Positions 36,095 through 39,807 of a stretch of 39,807 nt of DNA are shown in pieces. Position numbers and translations under genes: made by a program. Every line of letters starts with the position of its first letter. Positions within the stretch are counted from its first letter, which is position 1. The DNA comes from Planctomycetaceae bacterium. GTDB lineage: Bacteria > Planctomycetota > Planctomycetia > Planctomycetales > Planctomycetaceae. The stretch is from contig JAQWSQ010000092.1 in assembly GCA_029243145.1 (NCBI GenBank), positions 1 to 39,807 on the forward strand. The letters run 5' to 3'. Below the pieces are notes generated by a model. That model was not told where the DNA came from. It saw nothing but the letters and a program-made list of their open reading frames with translations, and did not search any database.

Positions 36095-36667
36095 CTAATT
36101 GTCGGAGACCTCCGACTCAGCCAGCATCGTGTCTGCACTGTCCAGAATCTTGCGTATCTGTTCGTGACTGGGGCCGTCCTTTTCGAAGTCAAAGCGTTTC
36201 CAGACAGTTTGTTCATCGTAGAGAATCACGCTTACGGGTATTGATTCTTCGACACCCAGTTGGTCTTCGCCGATGACAGCCAGTGAGATCCCGACCGGCA
36301 TGACGATGCGACCGTTATACTGAAAAGTCTGGACGCGAGGGACATCTCTTCGTGGCACGTCAGACAAATACACGGCGAAAGCTCGTAACCCCTGTTCTCG
36401 ATATTTTTCGACCACTCGGTCAATGTTTCGTAACAAAACTCGCTGCTGAGGATTAAGTTCTCTCAAAACCACCATAACAACTGGGCGATCACCGTTCCGA
36501 CAAACATGGCAAACCGAGCGATTCATCAACGATCCAGAAACAGTCCGCATCTGAAACGAGGGAACGGTGCTTCCCACCTCACCAGCTAACGGAATACGCT
36601 CAGTTCCTGTGGCACTCATACAGAAGCCACTGAGCAGACCAATAAAGATGCATCGAACAATTGACAT
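36095..36667 (-). CDS. Exported thioredoxin-like protein with CHVC motif
   Basis: This is 190 residues from the ATG at 36667; the frame stays open to 36823, but that would overlap the divergent sialidase gene and adds no conserved sequence. The signal peptide is MSIVRCIFIGLLSGFCMSATG. The mature part starts AGEVGSTVPSFQMRTVSG, then VCHVCRNGDRPVVMVVLREL, placing a CxxC at the position of the redox site of AhpC/TSA or thioredoxin-like folds. Further downstream IDRVVEKYREQGLRAFAVYLSD and ESIPVSVILYDEQTVWKRFDF follow the thioredoxin strand-helix order. A planctomycete family of this type is abundant but uncharacterised. A redox role is inferred from the fold and the CxxC. Confidence 0.7.
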   Translation of the reverse strand: MSIVRCIFIGLLSGFCMSATGTERIPLAGEVGSTVPSFQMRTVSGSLMNRSVCHVCRNGDRPVVMVVLRELNPQQRVLLRNIDRVVEKYREQGLRAFAVYLSDVPRRDVPRVQTFQYNGRIVMPVGISLAVIGEDQLGVEESIPVSVILYDEQTVWKRFDFEKDGPSHEQIRKILDSADTMLAESEVSDN

Positions 36668-36740
36668 GCAACAGATTATTCTTGCTTGAGCAATCTCCTG
36701 CAATAACAATCGAGACATCTCATACCCAAGAGGAGTAAAG

Positions 36741-37778
36741 ATGCGACCCTTTTTGACATTCACCTTAGCTTTTACGCTGTTTTCTCCGTTATCTGCGCAA
36801 GAAAAGAATTTTTCTCCGCTCACTACGCCCGATCATCCCGCACTGATCACCCAAGAATTCGTCTACACAGACGCTCCCTTTCCACAGTGCCACGCCTCGA
36901 CTATTACATCGACCAAAACGGGTTTGCTGGCGGCGTGGTTCGGTGGGACGCACGAGAAGAACGATGATGTCGAAATCTGGACCTCTCACTTTGATGGAAA
37001 GAGTTGGTCCCCAGTTCGCAGTGTTGCCAATGGAATCCAGAGTAAAGACTTTCGCTATCCTTGTTGGAATCCGGTTCTCTTCACTCAACCCGATGGAGAA
37101 ATTCTGCTGTTTTACAAGGTAGGTGCTGATCCTCGTACCTGGTGGGGTGAATTGATCACCTCTGTTGATAACGGTAAAACTTGGACGAATCCTGTCAAAC
37201 TCCCCGAAGGAATTGTCGGACCAATCAAGAATAAGCCAGAATTACTCGGTGATGGACGGTTACTATGTCCCACATCGACCGAAGACAACGGCTGGAGAGT
37301 TCACATGGAATGGCTCGATGGAATTGGAAAATGGGACAAGACAGCTCCGCTAAATGACGGCGAGAAATTGGCAGCCATTCAGCCTGCGATCTTGAAATGG
37401 GGCGACCGCCTGCAAATTGTCTGTCGGACACGCCAAAAACAAATCTCCTCCACGTGGTCGGATGACCTTGGCAAAACATGGTCAGAGATGACGCTGCTCA
37501 AAGATTTACCGAACCCTAACTCGGGAATCGATGCCGTCTCGCTCAAAGATGGTCGGGGAATTCTCATTTACAACAACACGCCCAGAGGCCGCTCGCCTTT
37601 GAATGTTGCCATCTCGACCGACGGCAACTCCTGGAAGGACGTTCTCATCCTTGAAGATCAACCGGGTGAATATTCCTATCCGGCAGTGATCCAGACTGCC
37701 GATGGCAAAATCCATATCACTTACACTTGGAAACGTCGCCGGGTAAAACATGTGGTACTGGACGCGACCAAGATTTGA
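36741..37778 (+). CDS. Secreted sialidase-like (BNR/Asp-box) protein
   Basis: This is a 345-residue exported beta-propeller of the sialidase superfamily. AGGAG upstream of the ATG supports the start, and the signal peptide is MRPFLTFTLAFTLFSPLSAQ. Asp-boxes are SVDNGKTWTN, SDDLGKTWSE and STDGNSWKD. FPQCHASTITSTKTGLLAAWFGGTHE and YPCWNPVLFTQPDGEILLFYKVG mark the N-terminal blades, and EYSYPAVIQTADGKIHITYTW the last; this arrangement is typical of the planctomycete/Bacteroides 'exo-alpha-sialidase' relatives. Family members include enzymes on sialic acid and on other glycans, so specificity is open. Confidence 0.83.
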   Translation: MRPFLTFTLAFTLFSPLSAQEKNFSPLTTPDHPALITQEFVYTDAPFPQCHASTITSTKTGLLAAWFGGTHEKNDDVEIWTSHFDGKSWSPVRSVANGIQSKDFRYPCWNPVLFTQPDGEILLFYKVGADPRTWWGELITSVDNGKTWTNPVKLPEGIVGPIKNKPELLGDGRLLCPTSTEDNGWRVHMEWLDGIGKWDKTAPLNDGEKLAAIQPAILKWGDRLQIVCRTRQKQISSTWSDDLGKTWSEMTLLKDLPNPNSGIDAVSLKDGRGILIYNNTPRGRSPLNVAISTDGNSWKDVLILEDQPGEYSYPAVIQTADGKIHITYTWKRRRVKHVVLDATKI

Positions 37779-37790
37779 TTGATTGCTTCT

Positions 37791-38585
37791 CTAGTTCGAC
37801 TGGATTTCGTCGAACAGAAACTGATGCATGTTATTGAAGACACGGTGGTAGCTGAGAAGCACCACGCTGATCGTCCCCATCGCGGTTCCGGCAGCGATGA
37901 TGAACATGATCACAATCTGATATTTGACTGCATCGACAGGACTTGCGCCTGCGAGTAATTGTCCTGTCATGACGCCGGGGAGAGAAACTAATCCCACCAC
38001 CATCATCGAATTGAGTATCGGAATCATTCCTGTACGGATGGCACTTCTCACTGAAGACTGTCCCGCTTCCCAGCGAGATCCGCCCAAAGAAAGAATGAGT
38101 TCGATTTCACCACGACGGCGTTTCAATTGATCACCAAGTTTGTCCATGCCGAGTGAGATACCGTTGAGTGTATTCCCCAAAACTAAGCCGAGGAATGGAA
38201 TCACGTATTGTGCGGGATAATCTTTCCAGCCCTCATACCCAATCACCGCGAACAGTGTAATCGCCGTTACCAACCACGAACTGGAAAAGACAGAAATCAA
38301 ACTATTCATTTTCATCAGAGGGAGTTGATGTTCCACACGCCCCACGGCAGAAAATGCGGCAATTGTCGTCATCATGACTCCAATCCCCAGTATGATGGGC
38401 CAACTCTGCAAAGCGAATATCCATTCCAGCACAAAGCCAATGAGTGTCAATTGCACGATTGTTCGGAACGAGGCCCAAGCCAGTTTCTTTTCCAATCCTA
38501 GTTTCAGAGCAATCGAGATTGCACCATTGATGAGAATAAGGCATGCCGCGATAGCCACATCGATATTTGAGAGAGCATGGAACAT
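37791..38585 (-). CDS. fetB: FetB-type ABC exporter permease (UPF0014)
   Basis: This is a 264-residue permease of the FetB (YbbM) family, linked in E. coli to iron export and peroxide tolerance. Visible are SIALKLGLEKKLAWASFRTIVQLTLIGFVLEWIF, LGLVLGNTLNGISLGMD and LGGSRWEAGQSSVRSAIRTGMIPILNSMMVVGLVSLPGVMTGQLLAGASPVDAVKYQIVIMFIIAAGTAMG, the family's most conserved stretch. Seven helices are traced. Its ATG shares a base with the TGA of the ATPase gene (TGATG), so they are coupled. Confidence 0.92.
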   Translation of the reverse strand: MFHALSNIDVAIAACLILINGAISIALKLGLEKKLAWASFRTIVQLTLIGFVLEWIFALQSWPIILGIGVMMTTIAAFSAVGRVEHQLPLMKMNSLISVFSSSWLVTAITLFAVIGYEGWKDYPAQYVIPFLGLVLGNTLNGISLGMDKLGDQLKRRRGEIELILSLGGSRWEAGQSSVRSAIRTGMIPILNSMMVVGLVSLPGVMTGQLLAGASPVDAVKYQIVIMFIIAAGTAMGTISVVLLSYHRVFNNMHQFLFDEIQSN

Positions 38586-39265
38586 CAGTCAGCGTCTCCT
38601 TGCATTATGCCTGCTGACAGACGGATTTCCCGCTCAGTGACTCGTTGACGCTGCTCTGGGGAGTGAGTCACCCAGATGATGGCCCGGTTGTTCAAGTCTT
38701 CGTCTAACCATTCGCCAATTATTCGCTCATAAATATTGACCGATTGTGAATCGAGCGCACTGGTTGCCTCATCGAGCAAGAGTATCTGAGGAGAGATAAC
38801 AAGTGCTCGGATTAAAGCAACAATTTGTCGCTCTCCCCCAGAGAGATCATGAACGTCTCGTTTCAAAAACTGTTCGTCCTTCTGAAACAGAGAACACCAC
38901 TTATTAACTTGCCGTTCGTTCCATTTGCTCTCATTATTATGAGTCAGTGAGAACGCAAATTTCAGATTATCGAACACATCACCGTCAATCATTGCCGCAT
39001 TTTGTGCCAGATATATGACGCGAGATCGGTAATCGAGAATATTGCGAGTATCAACCGTTTGTCCGTTCCAGAGGATCTCACCATCAATGGGGTCGAGAAG
39101 AGCGAGTGAACGCAGCAGCAATGTTTTCCCCGCTCCCGAAACTCCACTAATTGCCCAGCGTTCTCCTGCCCGAACCGTCAAATTGACAGAGTTGAGTAGT
39201 ATCTCTTCATTTCGACCGCGACGGCAAACATGACGCGATTCGAGTAGCGGGGCTTTGGAGGGCAT
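38585..39265 (-). CDS. fetA: FetA-type ABC exporter ATP-binding protein
   Basis: This is a 226-residue ATPase. Walker A is SGVSGAGKTLLLRSLA, the Q-loop region VIYLAQNAAM, the signature HDLSGGERQIVALIRAL, Walker B ILLLDEATSALD, and the switch His IIWVTHSPEQ. The short size and the fetB next door support the FetAB assignment. The start codon lies three bases after the stop of the PfkB-family gene, so the three genes look like one operon. Confidence 0.92.
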   Translation of the reverse strand: MPSKAPLLESRHVCRRGRNEEILLNSVNLTVRAGERWAISGVSGAGKTLLLRSLALLDPIDGEILWNGQTVDTRNILDYRSRVIYLAQNAAMIDGDVFDNLKFAFSLTHNNESKWNERQVNKWCSLFQKDEQFLKRDVHDLSGGERQIVALIRALVISPQILLLDEATSALDSQSVNIYERIIGEWLDEDLNNRAIIWVTHSPEQRQRVTEREIRLSAGIMQGDAD

Positions 39266-39268
39266 CAG

Positions 39269-39807
39269 TCAAACGAGCCTTTCCACAGTCAGTTGGCTGG
39301 CTAATTCAATCATCTGTTGGCGGTTAAGACGAGCAGGCAACAACGACTCCAGATTTTGCGAGGAACAGGCGATGCCCCATTTGACGGCTTCCAGAATCGA
39401 ACGACCCTCATTCATTGCTGCGGCAATTCCGGCCGTCAGGCTGTCGCCACACCCAATGGGATTAACGACAGTTTTTGCCGTCGGCACTGGAATCAGACAG
39501 CGTTCTTCAGGCCCGACAATCGTGACGGGATTCGGTCCATCAGTGACGACCACCCACTCTGCACCAGCCGAACGCAACTCTTCCGCAGCGGCCACCAGAT
39601 CATCGTGATTAGAAAGTGATCGACCGACGGTCTGCTCGACTTCTTCGCGATTCGGTTTGATGACGAGCGGATGATGGAGCAGGGCAGATACTAATTCTTC
39701 ACGACGAATATCTAGTACTGAAGGTTGTTGGTGTTGTTTCAGTAAATCAGAAAACAGAGTTGCCGGGGCACCAGCAGGAAGTGATCCCGATATCACAATA
39801 AGGCTCG
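39269..39807 (-). CDS. PfkB-family sugar-phosphate kinase, C-terminal part (runs off right edge)
   Basis: This is at least 179 C-terminal residues of a ribokinase-fold kinase of the 1-phosphofructokinase/tagatose-6-phosphate kinase branch. The frame continues to the window edge, and the first visible residues are SLIVISGSLPAGAP. Further motifs are VIKPNREEVEQTVG, WVVVTDGPNP and NPIGCGDSLTAGIAAAM. The last is the anion-hole motif with the catalytic Asp; the usual GAGD is GCGD here. The C-terminus is LTVERLV. It is co-transcribed with fetA-fetB by spacing, an unusual combination. Confidence 0.88.
   Translation of the reverse strand, partial: SLIVISGSLPAGAPATLFSDLLKQHQQPSVLDIRREELVSALLHHPLVIKPNREEVEQTVGRSLSNHDDLVAAAEELRSAGAEWVVVTDGPNPVTIVGPEERCLIPVPTAKTVVNPIGCGDSLTAGIAAAMNEGRSILEAVKWGIACSSQNLESLLPARLNRQQMIELASQLTVERLV

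Overview
The window looks like chromosomal DNA of a Planctomycetota bacterium, probably a member of the Planctomycetaceae (this placement is inference). The clues are: two Tat-exported Gfo/Idh/MocA-type oxidoreductases, a secreted PQQ-like beta-propeller protein, a DoxX membrane protein with a very large extracytoplasmic insertion, a gluconolactonase-esterase fusion, a sialidase-like exported protein, short loosely packed operons, and core genes (ffh-rpsP-trmD-rplS, leuCD, lipBA, smpB, prs) mixed with family-specific secreted proteins. There are no rRNA or tRNA genes, no CRISPR arrays, and no transposases or integrases.

Layout. Positions 1-2825 (- strand) hold the 5' part of prs, a secreted beta-propeller protein and a secreted HEAT/carbohydrate-binding-like protein. 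Positions 2850-3312 hold a tiny secreted Tyr/Gly-rich protein with a clear terminator. A 0.5 kb gene-free stretch precedes a Tat-exported oxidoreductase (+). An Nramp-like transporter with a large soluble insertion (-) stands back to back with a solitary eboD (+). Positions 8881-11161 (-) hold a frameshifted TPR membrane protein and, directly upstream of it, the decayed C-terminal remnant of an EpsI-type (exosortase-associated) protein. Positions 11287-14237 (-) are a tight operon lipB-lipA-lipoyl-like protein-holB, divergent from smpB (+). Two overlapping planctomycete-type envelope genes follow (15039-17812, -), then the gluconolactonase-esterase fusion (+).

Positions 19769-24252 (-) form an Hsp70 (HscC-type) locus. 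The hscC reading frame is continuous over 1752 bases but is cut by two in-frame TAA codons. It is followed by a membrane protein carrying an 11-base homopolymer and by a J-domain-like protein without the HPD motif. Positions 24356-27990 (-) are the translation/secretion block ffh-rpsP-trmD-rplS-yraN, without rimM or rnhB. From 28360 to 36094 (+) come leuC, leuD, apbE, the DoxX protein, a second oxidoreductase, a 35-codon membrane ORF and an MFS transporter. The right end holds a thioredoxin-like lipid-anchored or secreted protein (-), a sialidase-like protein (+), and a FetAB-type ABC exporter preceded by a PfkB-family sugar kinase that runs off the edge (-).

The most striking point is a cluster of lesions in otherwise conserved frames: two TAA codons in hscC, a TAG plus a frame break and a 5' deletion in the EpsI remnant, and a one-base homopolymer shift in the adjacent TPR gene. 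These could be real gene decay, recoding, or sequence errors. The intact genes around them argue against an overall poor sequence, but only re-sequencing would settle it.
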